From Vibrio superstes (GTDB lineage: Bacteria; Pseudomonadota; Gammaproteobacteria; Enterobacterales; Vibrionaceae): 64,000 nucleotides of DNA. Shown here one piece after another: positions 46,622 to 55,751 of this stretch. The position numbers were made by a program, and so were the translations under genes. Numbering within the stretch: the stretch's first letter is position 1; every line of letters begins with the position of its first letter. The stretch is taken from the NCBI RefSeq assembly GCF_003569005.1, contig NZ_BCUR01000004.1, forward strand, positions 956,003 through 1,020,002, written 5' to 3'. The notes beneath the pieces were generated by a model. The model made no database searches. It had not been told where the DNA came from and saw only the letters and a list, made by a program, of their open reading frames with translations.

Positions 46622-47527
46622 ATGGAATACTCATTGAACCAAATAGAAGCCTTTGTTCACACCGTCGAAACTGGCAGTTTTAAAGACGCGGGCATTCGAT
46701 TAGACAAGCGCCGACAAGTGGTTGCTCGCAGCGTGGCCTCGCTTGAAGAAACATGTAACGTATCTTTATTTACAAGACATACGCGTCACGTAGAAATAAC
46801 TGAGGAAGGAAAAAAGTTATATAGAACCGCAAAAAGAGTACTACTTGATGCCCGAAATTTTGAAAATCAGTTAGCGAGTTTTAATCGCCAATTACCCAAC
46901 TCTTTCTCTGTAGCAATTGATAGCAGCCTAGCCTGTCCTGAGATAGCAAACTGTTACCTCGCAGTTCTTGAAGAAATCCCTAGCATCGATTTGAAAATAT
47001 CTATGGGAGGCACCAAGCAAGTGATTGACTGGGTGAGCGAGGGCACGGTTGAAATGGCATTGTTATTTTCTCCATTACTTAACCTAGATAACTTACAAAA
47101 TATCACAGTATTAGACTTTCCTGTTGTGGATGTTGGTCCACCCAACCTGGTCAATTTCGGAGAGATAAAAGAACAAGACACACTCTCTGACATGACGCAA
47201 ATTGTCCCTCAATCTGTTTTGGACTTTGGTTATCAACAAGGTTACATCGATAGCGATAAGAACATTTTTGTCAATGACTTACAAGAGAGTGTCAATATGA
47301 TGTTAGCGGGTGTCGGTTGGGCGAGGCTACCTGAATTTATCGCCCGTCCTCATATAGAAGCCGGTCGTCTCAACGCTTTCTCTCGCTTAGGGGGCAGTTC
47401 AGGAAATTGGTATGCTGAAGTGATTTATGCCAATGATGAAATGCTCACGTTGGCAGGAGATATATTTTTAGAGCACGCCTTGCGGTTGCGTGAAAAGTTA
47501 TACAAACGCAATGGAGTCAGATCTTGA
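46622..47527 (+). CDS. LysR family regulator divergent from the Ntn hydrolase
   Basis: 301 aa. HTH at residues 4-60 (SLNQIEAFVHTVETGSFKDAG; VVARSVASLEE), effector domain after residue 90. It is transcribed away from the hydrolase gene with 199 bases between, the usual arrangement for control of the neighbour. Its HTH differs from the standard LysR pattern in the turn (RLDKRRQVVARS). An IS graveyard begins 100 bases downstream. Confidence 0.9.
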   Translation: MEYSLNQIEAFVHTVETGSFKDAGIRLDKRRQVVARSVASLEETCNVSLFTRHTRHVEITEEGKKLYRTAKRVLLDARNFENQLASFNRQLPNSFSVAIDSSLACPEIANCYLAVLEEIPSIDLKISMGGTKQVIDWVSEGTVEMALLFSPLLNLDNLQNITVLDFPVVDVGPPNLVNFGEIKEQDTLSDMTQIVPQSVLDFGYQQGYIDSDKNIFVNDLQESVNMMLAGVGWARLPEFIARPHIEAGRLNAFSRLGGSSGNWYAEVIYANDEMLTLAGDIFLEHALRLREKLYKRNGVRS

Positions 47528-47624
47528 TTTACGGTGAGATAGCGAACGTTTATTGAACGATTTCATCCTGTTTGACCTAATGATCCAGCTGTGATCTTAT
47601 ACTCTCTTTTACGGGAGTATCTTC

Positions 47625-47762
47625 ATGAGCATCGACGCTTTTTCTGAGCACTTCGGCCAACTAAATGACCCTCGCCAATCTGCCAAGATCAGCTATCCAT
47701 TATTTGACGTCTTGTTTCTGACGATCTGCGCCACTATTGCTGGTGCTGAAGGCTGGAATATA
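47625..47762 (+). pseudogene. ISAs1-family transposase N-terminal fragment
   Basis: 46 codons from an ATG read MSIDAFSEHFGQLNDPRQS and end at ICATIAGAEGWNI, the family's conserved N-terminus. Homology stops exactly where the IS-end-like repeat (copy B) begins, so the element was cut by that insertion. Confidence 0.85.
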
Positions 47763-47864
47763 GTGGCATAGTGAATTGGGCCACCAGATTAGAGGTTTGC
47801 AATACGTCAGGTAATCCATGAATTACTAATTTAGTGAAATCACTGACACGAAAATGTCCAAAAG
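47763..47864. repeat. IS-end-like repeat, copy B (102 bp)
   Basis: Counterpart of 38487-38588, starting GTGGCATAGTGAATTGGGCC and ending AATGTCCAAAAG. It begins exactly where the ISAs1 fragment ends. Confidence 0.7.
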
Positions 47865-47872
47865 CTTGCTAG

Positions 47873-47889
47873 AAGTCGGTCAATAGGGA
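47873..47889 (+). repeat. Left 17-bp target duplication
   Basis: AAGTCGGTCAATAGGGA, identical to 49631-49647 on the other side of the element. Confidence 0.9.
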
Positions 47890-49630
47890 TGTGATCACCA
47901 AGCAATTCTGTCGTACCTTAATTACCAAGCGACTTTGTCATTACATTAACTACCAAGGGATTTTGACGGAACTCATTTAGCTTACCTTTTAAAGTAATTA
48001 ATGGAGCTTTAGAAGGGGCGAAGGATGTTCTATATGGATTCTAAATCCCAATTTACCGTCGATATTATCTGCAAAATCATCGATGGAAAAATCAGTATCA
48101 ATAGCGCTACTACCTTGCTCAACAAGTCTCGTCGAACCGTTGAACGTTATCTCTGTCGATATCGGAAAGAAGGTATTCGCTTCATCATTCACGGTAATCG
48201 AGGGCGAACTCCAGCCAATAAGATCCCTGAATCGCTCAAGAAAGAAGTTCAAAGCCTCATACAAACTAAGTACTTCGATTTCAATTTGCAGCATCTTTCT
48301 GAAGTTCTCAAAAAGAATGAAGGTATCGTCATTAAGCGTGAAACTTTACGCTCTTGGGCACACGATATCCATCATGTTAAACGTGCAAAGCGACGTAGAA
48401 GCCGCGTCAGAAAGTACCGAGAGCGTATGGAGTTACCTGGGCTTATGCTTCAAATGGATGGGAGCCCTCATCGTTGGTTTGGGGATGAGAAATCTTGTTT
48501 GATAGCGATGATTGATGACGCTACGAGTGATATTCATGCTCAGTTTTTTCCCTCGGAGACCACTGAAGGCTGCATGAAGGTGATGAGAGCTTACATTGAG
48601 AAGCGAGGGATATTTAAGACGCTCTACGTCGATAGAGCGGGCATCTTCGGTGGTCCCAAACGGAGCAACTTCTCGCAGATGCAACGAGCTTGTGAAGAGC
48701 TCGGTATTGAAATTATCTTTGCTAACTCCCCACAAGGGAAAGGGCGTATCGAACGATCATTCGATACTTTCCAAGATAGGCTGGTACCAGAGCTACGAGT
48801 ACGCAAGGTCACCGACATGGAGAGTGCAAATCGGTATCTACAAGAAGAGTTCATCCCTAATTACTGGGATAAAAAGGTTCGAGTTCAGCCCAAAAGTTCC
48901 CGCTCTGCTTTTAAGCGCTTACCTCCCAATTTAGATCTGAATGGCATCTGCGTACAAAAAGAATATCGAACAATACGACGTGATCATACGTTCGGCTTTA
49001 ATAACAAAAGGTATGTCATCGATTCGCCCATTCGTTACTCTATTGAAAATCAAAAAATAGAGATCCGATGCCAGTTCGATGGCACATTCTGCGCTTATTT
49101 TGGCCACCGCCGATTAGATATCACGGAGTTGGTTGAGCCTCGTAAATGCAGTGAATATGGCAAAGAGGTTCAGCGGAAAATTGAAGCACTGGAACTCGTT
49201 GAACAGCTCGGCAGTATATCTAAAGCCGCCCGTATCCTTGGCTGTTCTCGCCAATCGCTTTATACCTATCAGAAAATCATGGCAGAAGAAGGGCCTATAG
49301 GTCTGAAACGGATCAATAAACCCCTCAAGCGCAACAAGAAGCGTATATCGGAGCATGCAGAAGACAAGATTATCGAGCTGACGCTACAGAACCCTTACTT
49401 TACATTGATGCAATTGATGATGGAGTTAAAACAACATGACATCACCGTGAGTATCGGCACGATTAAAAACATCTGGAAGGAAGAAAACCTTAATACCAGA
49501 GAGCTTAGGATTAAAAAATCACAATCGCTGAATATCGAGGTTTAAGGCGAGAAGTATCAATCCTAGCTAGAATGAAAGAGCATGACAGAATCGGTTGGTA
49601 CTTATCCCGTCAAGATCCCTCAGTAATGAC
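47890..49630. mobile_element. Insertion sequence of IS1202/ISNCY type (1741 bp)
   Basis: Bounded by identical 17-bp direct repeats. The left end carries three subterminal repeats of ACCAAG-N2-ATTTTGACG type (starting 47897, 47924 and 47952, spacing 27-28); the right end carries two related copies in inverted orientation (ACTGAGGGATCTTGACGG and ACCAACCGATTCTGTC). Long target duplications are known for the IS1202 family, and 15-17 bp is the size I recall for its ISTde1 subgroup. One intact transposase gene. Confidence 0.85.
48025..49545 (+). CDS. DDE transposase of the IS1202/ISNCY element
   Basis: 506 aa. N-terminal HTH (SINSATTLLNKSRRTVERYL), then an rve integrase core with Asp in LMLQMDGSPHRWFG, Asp in TLYVDRAGIFG and Glu in SPQGKGRIERSFDTFQ, the DDE triad. 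A second HTH near residues 395-425 (SISKAARILGCSRQSLYTYQ) is unusual for a C-terminus and may contact subterminal repeats. The start at 48025 or the ATG three codons later are both possible. The frame is uninterrupted, so the element is probably active. Confidence 0.92.
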   Translation: MFYMDSKSQFTVDIICKIIDGKISINSATTLLNKSRRTVERYLCRYRKEGIRFIIHGNRGRTPANKIPESLKKEVQSLIQTKYFDFNLQHLSEVLKKNEGIVIKRETLRSWAHDIHHVKRAKRRRSRVRKYRERMELPGLMLQMDGSPHRWFGDEKSCLIAMIDDATSDIHAQFFPSETTEGCMKVMRAYIEKRGIFKTLYVDRAGIFGGPKRSNFSQMQRACEELGIEIIFANSPQGKGRIERSFDTFQDRLVPELRVRKVTDMESANRYLQEEFIPNYWDKKVRVQPKSSRSAFKRLPPNLDLNGICVQKEYRTIRRDHTFGFNNKRYVIDSPIRYSIENQKIEIRCQFDGTFCAYFGHRRLDITELVEPRKCSEYGKEVQRKIEALELVEQLGSISKAARILGCSRQSLYTYQKIMAEEGPIGLKRINKPLKRNKKRISEHAEDKIIELTLQNPYFTLMQLMMELKQHDITVSIGTIKNIWKEENLNTRELRIKKSQSLNIEV

Positions 49631-49647
49631 AAGTCGGTCAATAGGGA
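49631..49647 (+). repeat. Right 17-bp target duplication
   Basis: Second copy of AAGTCGGTCAATAGGGA. It lies inside the IS6-like coding remnant, which identifies the target of the insertion. Confidence 0.9.
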
Positions 49648-49944
49648 ACTCATCCCAGAATCGATACATGATAAAGAAAAGTATCATGATAACCGGTGCG
49701 AAAGTTCCCATGAGCCGACAAGAGTGAGAGAAAGACAAATGAGGAAAGTTAAGAGTAGGGAACAAGCTAATCGTTTCCTCAGAGTTTTCTCGTCCGTTTA
49801 TAACCTGTTCAATTTGCAACGTCATTTATGTAGTGCGCATTTTTACAAAATTCGAAGAACTGCGGTATTTGGCATGATATTACCGCAGTTAATCTATTAT
49901 TTGTCGAACCGTAGAGGCCAAAACCGGTTAAGTTGACAGTACCC
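49648..49944 (+). pseudogene. IS6-like transposase C-terminal remnant
   Basis: The frame reads NRCESSHEPTRVRERQMRK, then SREQANRFLRVFSSVYNLF and LQRHLCSAHFYKIRR, the conserved end of an IS6-type transposase. The N-terminal part is missing on the far side of the IS1202 insertion. The right terminal inverted repeat probably ends near 49944 (GGGTACTGTCAACTTAAC on the minus strand). A hairpin around 49859-49890 (ACTGCGGTA/TACCGCAGT) lies between. Confidence 0.7.
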
Positions 49945-49968
49945 TTCAATGCAATAGGTAGTCCCTTA

Positions 49969-51411
49969 TCAATCCCAAGTCGGGAAATTTGAACCCAAAG
50001 GTGAGGTTGGTTTGTCCCAGTAAGCCGGTGTGTGTGAGTACTCTAAGACAGGTTTTAAATGAGTAATTACTCCAAATGGCGTTGGCGTTTTTATCGTGTT
50101 GTTGCTGATGTTTCCACCCGAAATTACCTTATGTATTGTGGCGAATTTCTTATCAATGTTCTCTTGGTCTTTCTTTTGACTTCTTAGTCGATTCTGCGGG
50201 TTCGAATTCAAACTTTGGTTTTGATACCACATACAAGTTTGGGCCAATGAAACACTGACACGTTGAGATCCACCAATGAAGGCTCGATTGTGAAGTGCTT
50301 TCAGGATGCCAATAGAGCCCATTAAGCCAGTGCCGTAGTCGGTAATGAAACCGTACGGGCATAAAATTGGTTGGTTCTCGGTGCCGTGATCAAAGGCTGA
50401 ACCGACAGCCGCTTGTGCAATATTTTCCCACCCATGTCGATTTGCCCAAGGGCCGATTTCACCAAATGCAGAGCTGGTTACGATGATTAAGTTAGGGTTA
50501 AGTGACAGTAACTTCTCTTCAGTTAAGCCAAACTTTTCTTGAAGTCGACCAGGTGCATAGCCATTTACATACACATCAGTTTCTGTGATCAGTTGATAGA
50601 ACGTCTCGAGATCCTTTTGTTTATTAAAGTTGAGGTAGGCATTGCGTTTACCAAAGCCAGTATCAAGATAGTTTGACGTAATACGCTCAGCTGCAGGGTT
50701 GGCAATATGCAAGACCTGAGCACCTTGTTCTGCTAAAAAGGTCGACATGGAAGGCCCAGCAATGATATGGCTGACGTCCAGCACTTTTACGTCACTGAGC
50801 GGTCTTTCGCTCGGTTTGAACGGAACTTTAGAACCCGTGCCGAGTGTTTTGACTTGGATTGGTGGAAGCTTACTTAGAGCTTGGCCTTGTGGGTGCGCTT
50901 GAAACTCTTGTTGGGTTCGAATCTTGGTGCCACTTAACCCATGTTCATTAAAGATATCTTCCCACTCTTGTGCTGTTTTAGATAAGTAGGCGGCTTCAAT
51001 AGCTTCCTGTTCTGGTGGGCAGTTCAGTACTTTTAAAGTCTCGTCGTGTAAGTGTTCCAGCGCCGTAATGGTTTCAAAATATCCATCTTTTGTTTTGTGA
51101 GTAAGCGATTCAAAGCGCTTGAATGCATCCAGCGAGAGTGGCTGACCATTAATGTGGAGGAAGTTCGGGCGATAAAGCATTTCCATCGCTTTTTTATGAT
51201 CGACAGTGACGGTTTGAGCTTCGCCAGTTTTGTACTTCCAAATATTGGCAACCAGCAAACCATTCATCATTAACAGAGACGAAAAACTGTCAGACATATT
51301 GTACGGTGATAGTTCATCTGAGCTAGCCTCGTAATTCGTATCAATGCATTTAATATCCGATGATATTTCAATATCGACCATTTTTTTTAAGTTTTCTAGA
51401 CCATGTAACAT
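49969..51411 (-). CDS. Family III CoA-transferase (CaiB/BaiF), unusual domain order, copy A
   Basis: 480 aa, longer than the usual 400. Residues 1-200 resemble the second half of a canonical enzyme (LLVANIWKYKTGEAQTVTVD; THKTKDGYFETITAL; GLSGTKIRTQQEFQAHPQG). Residues 205 onward are the canonical first half (KVLDVSHIIAGPSMSTFLAE; LNPNLIIVTSSAFGEIGPW), with the catalytic-type Asp in FITDYGTGLMG. So the order of halves is reversed, like a circular permutation. The enzyme should move CoA between carboxylic acids; the substrate is unknown. A LysR gene diverges 86 bases away. Confidence 0.8.
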   Translation of the reverse strand: MLHGLENLKKMVDIEISSDIKCIDTNYEASSDELSPYNMSDSFSSLLMMNGLLVANIWKYKTGEAQTVTVDHKKAMEMLYRPNFLHINGQPLSLDAFKRFESLTHKTKDGYFETITALEHLHDETLKVLNCPPEQEAIEAAYLSKTAQEWEDIFNEHGLSGTKIRTQQEFQAHPQGQALSKLPPIQVKTLGTGSKVPFKPSERPLSDVKVLDVSHIIAGPSMSTFLAEQGAQVLHIANPAAERITSNYLDTGFGKRNAYLNFNKQKDLETFYQLITETDVYVNGYAPGRLQEKFGLTEEKLLSLNPNLIIVTSSAFGEIGPWANRHGWENIAQAAVGSAFDHGTENQPILCPYGFITDYGTGLMGSIGILKALHNRAFIGGSQRVSVSLAQTCMWYQNQSLNSNPQNRLRSQKKDQENIDKKFATIHKVISGGNISNNTIKTPTPFGVITHLKPVLEYSHTPAYWDKPTSPLGSNFPTWD

Positions 51412-51496
51412 AAATAAACCTTTGTTGTTTTCGTAATAGATAATCAGCTTACTTCAGTCTATATTTAGGATAAACTCCTACAAATGAGGAAGAGTT

Positions 51497-52384
51497 TTGC
51501 ACAGAAGCAATAATAATTTTGACTTAAATACACTAACGATTTTCAGACGAGTGGTAGAGCTTAATTCGCTATCTAAGACAGCGGAAGAGTTGGTCATTAA
51601 CCCATCCACAGTGAGCCGAAAAATATCAGATTTAGAGTCTTTCTATGGGGTTAAGTTATTGCTAAGAACAACGCGGACTCTTACTCTTACTGAAGAGGGC
51701 AAGGCGTTTTATGGCTATTGTCAGAGCATTGACGACTTATTGGTGCGTTCGGAAAACGAGATAACCAATACACAAGTTGAGCCTACCGGTTTGTTGCGAT
51801 TGGTGATCCCCGTTGATACTGGAAACCTGGCTATGAGTGATGCACTTAATGAATTTGCGATTAAGTATCCTAAAGTGGTTCTGGACTTAGAATTTTCAAA
51901 CCGAACCGTAGATGTTGTCGAAGAGGGCGTTGATGTTTGGTTTTGTGTTGGTGAAGCTGCGAACCAAAGTTTAATCTCAAAACGTGTCATGACACATAGA
52001 CGTTATTTGATGGCCTCGAAAGAATATTTGTCCAAATACGGCAACATCGAATCGATTGATGATATTGCTCCCCCTCATAGACAAGTTCTGAACAAGAACC
52101 CGTTCAATTACAAAAATAAGAATGCGATAAAGCATCTGCCGTATTCGATCGGAGTAAACAGTAGCTATGCGGTATTTAAATCTTGTTTAGCTGGTCTTGG
52201 TTTAGCGTACGTTGCCGAATCTCTCGTCAATAAATATGACACGGAAAACCAGTTGGTGACTATCTTGGGAGAAGAGCTATGGTCTGAGGCGGTGATTAGC
52301 ATGGTGTATCCAGAACGGAAGTTAAAACCAATGAGGACAGAGTATTTCCTTGATTTTATGTCGAACTATTTCCGATACATATAG
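51497..52384 (+). CDS. LysR family regulator of the CoA-transferase cluster
   Basis: 295 aa starting at TTG, preceded by a GAGGAAG ribosome site. HTH: SLSKTAEELVINPSTVSRKI; effector domain after residue 88 (PTGLLRLVIPVDTGN). This is the CrgA-like LysR form. It is divergent from CoA-transferase copy A and convergent with copy B, so it probably controls the cluster. Confidence 0.9.
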   Translation: MHRSNNNFDLNTLTIFRRVVELNSLSKTAEELVINPSTVSRKISDLESFYGVKLLLRTTRTLTLTEEGKAFYGYCQSIDDLLVRSENEITNTQVEPTGLLRLVIPVDTGNLAMSDALNEFAIKYPKVVLDLEFSNRTVDVVEEGVDVWFCVGEAANQSLISKRVMTHRRYLMASKEYLSKYGNIESIDDIAPPHRQVLNKNPFNYKNKNAIKHLPYSIGVNSSYAVFKSCLAGLGLAYVAESLVNKYDTENQLVTILGEELWSEAVISMVYPERKLKPMRTEYFLDFMSNYFRYI

Positions 52385-52561
52385 CCGAATAAAATTTAGA
52401 TAAAACAAGCTTTTATTTGGTCTAAACCTCTATGGTTACTCATGGGTGTTTCGCTTGCTTTACTTTCTTTTGGCAGGGCCTGAAGTTAGAAAACGAAACA
52501 CTCATCTCTTAACGCTAGTTGTATTTATCAAGATGACTTGTTTAGTTATTAAACGAGTCAA

Positions 52562-54067
52562 TTAGCGATGCATTATATCTTCATGGCCATAGCCTGGCAT
52601 AAATCCAAATAAGCCTCGGTTAACCACTTCAGATGGTCGGTGAGTCACAACACCATTTCCTGCGGGGTCGTCACTCCATGTCGTTGCGATAGGGTCGTGC
52701 GACCCCATGACTGACGGGCCCGTTTGGCAATAAGCTGGAGTCTCAGACAACTGCACATAAGGCATAATGCGAGTGAACACCGAACCGGATTCACTAGTTT
52801 GGTCGATTAAGTACTCGCGCATGTCAGCCATTGAAATTGGCACCACTTCTTCTTTATGAACATCTAAGCTCAGAAGCTCCATGGCTGAACGCGCTAGCAT
52901 GGTTTCTACGTTCCAAAATCCACCCTTTTTCTCGCGTTGGATAAGCGCTGAAATCGTCCCGATTGCTGCTAAGAACCCAGTGCTGAAATCGAGTGCAAGG
53001 GCGCCAACAAGGTGGTGCTGATCGCGACCTTGTGATGCAATGTGCGTCATGCCAGTACAAGTTTGAGCTAATTGTTCCCAACCTTTACGTTTGCTCCAAG
53101 GGCCCGTTGGACCGTATGCAGATATCTGAGTTACGACAAGGTTTGGGTTAATTTCCATTAGTGTTTCTTGGTCAAACCCTAATCTTTCTAAAGAGTTAGG
53201 TCCATAACCCCACACAAGAGCATCGGCATCTTTCAATAACTCAGTAAATTTGTCTTTGTGTTGCTGCTGCTTCAGGTCAAGCTGAATTTGCTTTTTACCG
53301 TAGCTTTGTTCAAAAATCACTGGGTACAGGAAGGGAAACTCAGGATTACGAATTGAGATAACGTCTGCGCCATACTCTGACAGTTGGCGAGTTGACCATG
53401 GGCCAGCGACAACGTGTGTTACATCAATAATCTTAAGTCCTTCAAGTGGGCGATGCTTTGCCTGAGTGAGTTTCTTAGATTTTGCATTACCTTGGTGATC
53501 CATCAACACTAGTGGGTGTTTAGCCATAGCTTGACCCTGTGGGTGTTCTCGCCATTGTTCAGGTGTGTATAGCGGAGCCATACATAGACCTTGTTCTTCA
53601 AAATCGGCTTCAATCTTTGCTATGTCAACCTTGGCAACTTGGTCACTCAAGCTTTGGTAGTTATTTGCCGAATCGAAGTAATTTAGAATACCGTCGCGTA
53701 GATGTGGGTAAGCGCCGTTCATACACATCCACTGGCCGTCTTTTGATTGTTGGATGCTGTTCACCGGTACCTCGATTTCGCCACCAAGAATCAATGTACC
53801 GTTTAGGTAATGATAAGCCGGATCGTTTAGGCTGATCGTCGCATGACGTCGGTCAACAGTAACGTTCTGTTTTGGCAAGCCTCTTAGTTCGCCTATTTCC
53901 TCTAAGCTAGCACCAAACGCTGCAATAACACCGGTAATGTAGTCTGCTGTTGCGAGGTTTTCTTTTAGGTAAGTTGGCGTTTGAATGACATTAATATCCG
54001 ATGCTGGTGTGCTCAGGTTTAGTGTCTCTGTAATGTGTTGGTATACTTTTCTTTGATTAATATTCAT
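52562..54067 (-). CDS. Family III CoA-transferase, unusual domain order, copy B
   Basis: 501 aa with the same reversed order of halves. N-terminal half: ADYITGVIAAFGASLEEI, DGQWMCMNGAYPHLRD, GLCMAPLYTPEQWREHPQG. C-terminal half: LKIIDVTHVVAGPWSTRQLS, NPNLVVTQISAYGPTGPW, and the Asp of ALALDFSTGFLAAIG. It is only moderately similar to copies A and C, so it is an older duplicate. Downstream of the SnoaL-like gene on the same strand, with 83 bases between; possibly one operon with that gene and the outer-membrane barrel. Confidence 0.8.
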   Translation of the reverse strand: MNINQRKVYQHITETLNLSTPASDINVIQTPTYLKENLATADYITGVIAAFGASLEEIGELRGLPKQNVTVDRRHATISLNDPAYHYLNGTLILGGEIEVPVNSIQQSKDGQWMCMNGAYPHLRDGILNYFDSANNYQSLSDQVAKVDIAKIEADFEEQGLCMAPLYTPEQWREHPQGQAMAKHPLVLMDHQGNAKSKKLTQAKHRPLEGLKIIDVTHVVAGPWSTRQLSEYGADVISIRNPEFPFLYPVIFEQSYGKKQIQLDLKQQQHKDKFTELLKDADALVWGYGPNSLERLGFDQETLMEINPNLVVTQISAYGPTGPWSKRKGWEQLAQTCTGMTHIASQGRDQHHLVGALALDFSTGFLAAIGTISALIQREKKGGFWNVETMLARSAMELLSLDVHKEEVVPISMADMREYLIDQTSESGSVFTRIMPYVQLSETPAYCQTGPSVMGSHDPIATTWSDDPAGNGVVTHRPSEVVNRGLFGFMPGYGHEDIMHR

Positions 54068-54150
54068 ATTGTTCTCACTAATTTTTTACTTAATTGAGCG
54101 CTGCTAGGTTTAACAGCAGCGCATCTAACTAATGCCGTTGGGCATGACGG

Positions 54151-54555
54151 TTAGTCCTGCGGTTTGTGTTGCTCCAGCTCTGGCGGATAATCAACGACAT
54201 AACGCTCAACTCGGTTGTTTTCGTCCAGCCACAGAATATTCAGCAGTGTGTCGACGACAATAACGTTGTCTAGGTTCTGTTTTTCGGTGATCTGAGCACC
54301 ACCATGCATAATGATCGCGCTACCAACTTGGTAAACATCGTGGATGAAATGCTCCGTGATGTATGGTTCATCGATTTTTTTGAAATAGGCTTTGGCCGTT
54401 TCAATTCCGACGATCATTTCCTGTCCAAATTGCATCACAATGTCGTCACGCAAGATCTCGAAACCTGAGTTTTCAGAGAAATCTAAGGAATCAATTGCCT
54501 GAAATAGTTTTGGCAACCAGATTGGTATTTCGATTTTTTTCATTTGTGTTTTCAT
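54151..54555 (-). CDS. SnoaL-like / NTF2-fold protein
   Basis: 134 aa with the NTF2-like cone fold pattern: an N-terminal helix (WLPKLFQAIDSLDF), then strands with QFGQEMIVGIETAKAYFKKI and ITEHFIHDVYQVGSAIIMHG, ending ILWLDENNRVERYVVDYPPE. Family members are small dehydratases, isomerases or binding proteins (for example SnoaL and BaiE). A catalytic dyad cannot be assigned. Upstream of CoA-transferase copy B on the same strand, so a role in the same pathway is inferred. Confidence 0.75.
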   Translation of the reverse strand: MKTQMKKIEIPIWLPKLFQAIDSLDFSENSGFEILRDDIVMQFGQEMIVGIETAKAYFKKIDEPYITEHFIHDVYQVGSAIIMHGGAQITEKQNLDNVIVVDTLLNILWLDENNRVERYVVDYPPELEQHKPQD

Positions 54556-54655
54556 GAGGTTTCCCTAACTCCAATAAACAAGTAAATGTTTGTTTATCAT
54601 TCGATTGCTTATCTGGAGTACTGTTAACTAAACTTAATCGGGTATTTATGTATGG

Positions 54656-55420
54656 TTAGAACTTGTAGTTGAATTCGAATCCACGGGTTGCGTCTGAGTA
54701 GTCTTGCTCTGAATCCCACTCTTCATGATATTGAACGTCGAAGTTGGTGGTGATTCGGTAAGTTAGGCGGATCTCGTTGGTGAATTGAGTATCGTCACCG
54801 TTGTAGTAGCCGTTTGTGTAAGCCGCTGCACCGCCCAGTGTGCTGCGCCATTCTGGGTTATACATAAAGTCCAAGTTGTCCAAGATGTTAACTTTTGCGT
54901 ACGCACCGATTTGGCCGTAAGTACCGGGTAGGGTGTAGCCAGTAACGTGGTCATCAGCTGCGATACCATGTTCTTCAAGAGGTATTTCGCCATTCAGGAT
55001 AGTTAAGCCAACACCCGCATAAGGTAAAATTTCAAGGCGGTTGAATTGGTATCTCCAAGTGATGTTTGCTGATAGGTCGAGTTTTTCTTGTTCTACGTCG
55101 TACTCTGTATCGACGTAACTACCGAAGTTCGATGCCTTGTCAGTATTGAAGTAGCGAGCACGAACACTATCAATTGAATCATCGCGCTCGTTTGAGCCAG
55201 ACCAACCTAGACTGTCTCCCGCAATGCCTTTTACTTCAAGAATACCTTTGGTTTGATGTGCTTCAGTCTGGTCGTCAATTTGCACTTTTACGCTTGCGCC
55301 GTAGTTGTCAAAGCCAATACCTGCGGTAACAGAAGAAGTGTCTTCATTGCTAGCAGCTAGAGCGCTAGTTGAAGCTAATGAAGCAATGAGGATAGCGGTT
55401 GTTGTGGCATTCAGTTTCAT
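54656..55420 (-). CDS. Outer-membrane beta-barrel protein
   Basis: 254 aa from MKLNATTTAILIASL; signal peptide ends near SALAASNE. Alternating barrel strands (ASVKVQIDDQTEAHQTKGIL; LDLSANITWRYQF; IRLTYRITTNFDVQYHEEW) finish with FEFNYKF, a terminal Phe. It probably admits or binds the substrate of the CoA-transferase locus, because it lies at the head of the minus-strand genes and diverges from CoA-transferase copy C. No family is assigned with certainty; porin-like. Confidence 0.72.
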   Translation of the reverse strand: MKLNATTTAILIASLASTSALAASNEDTSSVTAGIGFDNYGASVKVQIDDQTEAHQTKGILEVKGIAGDSLGWSGSNERDDSIDSVRARYFNTDKASNFGSYVDTEYDVEQEKLDLSANITWRYQFNRLEILPYAGVGLTILNGEIPLEEHGIAADDHVTGYTLPGTYGQIGAYAKVNILDNLDFMYNPEWRSTLGGAAAYTNGYYNGDDTQFTNEIRLTYRITTNFDVQYHEEWDSEQDYSDATRGFEFNYKF

Positions 55421-55751
55421 GGTGGTTCTCTCTTTCAATTTAAAATTTGGCGTAGTGCCGTGTTGTTGAGGGAGAGTATATTCACCACCTTATTTTCGAT
55501 AAATATCTTGAATTACACTTCATAATTGCATTGATGCAACAATAGGGTTGCTATCGATTTCGTATATAGCGGGCAGTTTTTATTTGAGAAGTTCTGGGCG
55601 AGAAGTTAAATATGAGAGGCTTTTGCGTGTACCCAATATTGATTAAAGATTCTTGCATGAAAACAAGAGTGTTTACGAATGTCAGGTGTATTTCCACAAG
55701 CAGACGTTGAATACGATGAGCGCATATTCAAATCATTGATTAGGAAATAGC
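55421..55751. promoter_or_regulatory. Divergent regulatory region with an inverted repeat
   Basis: 330 bases between the divergent barrel and CoA-transferase C genes. TTGCAT-TG-ATGCAA at 55526-55539 is a perfect 6-bp inverted repeat, a possible operator. No gene is supported here. Confidence 0.35.

Noticed and set aside
48083-48502. Second frame inside the IS1202-type transposase
   Set aside because: It is a shadow of the transposase; no frameshift signal or separate ribosome site is visible.
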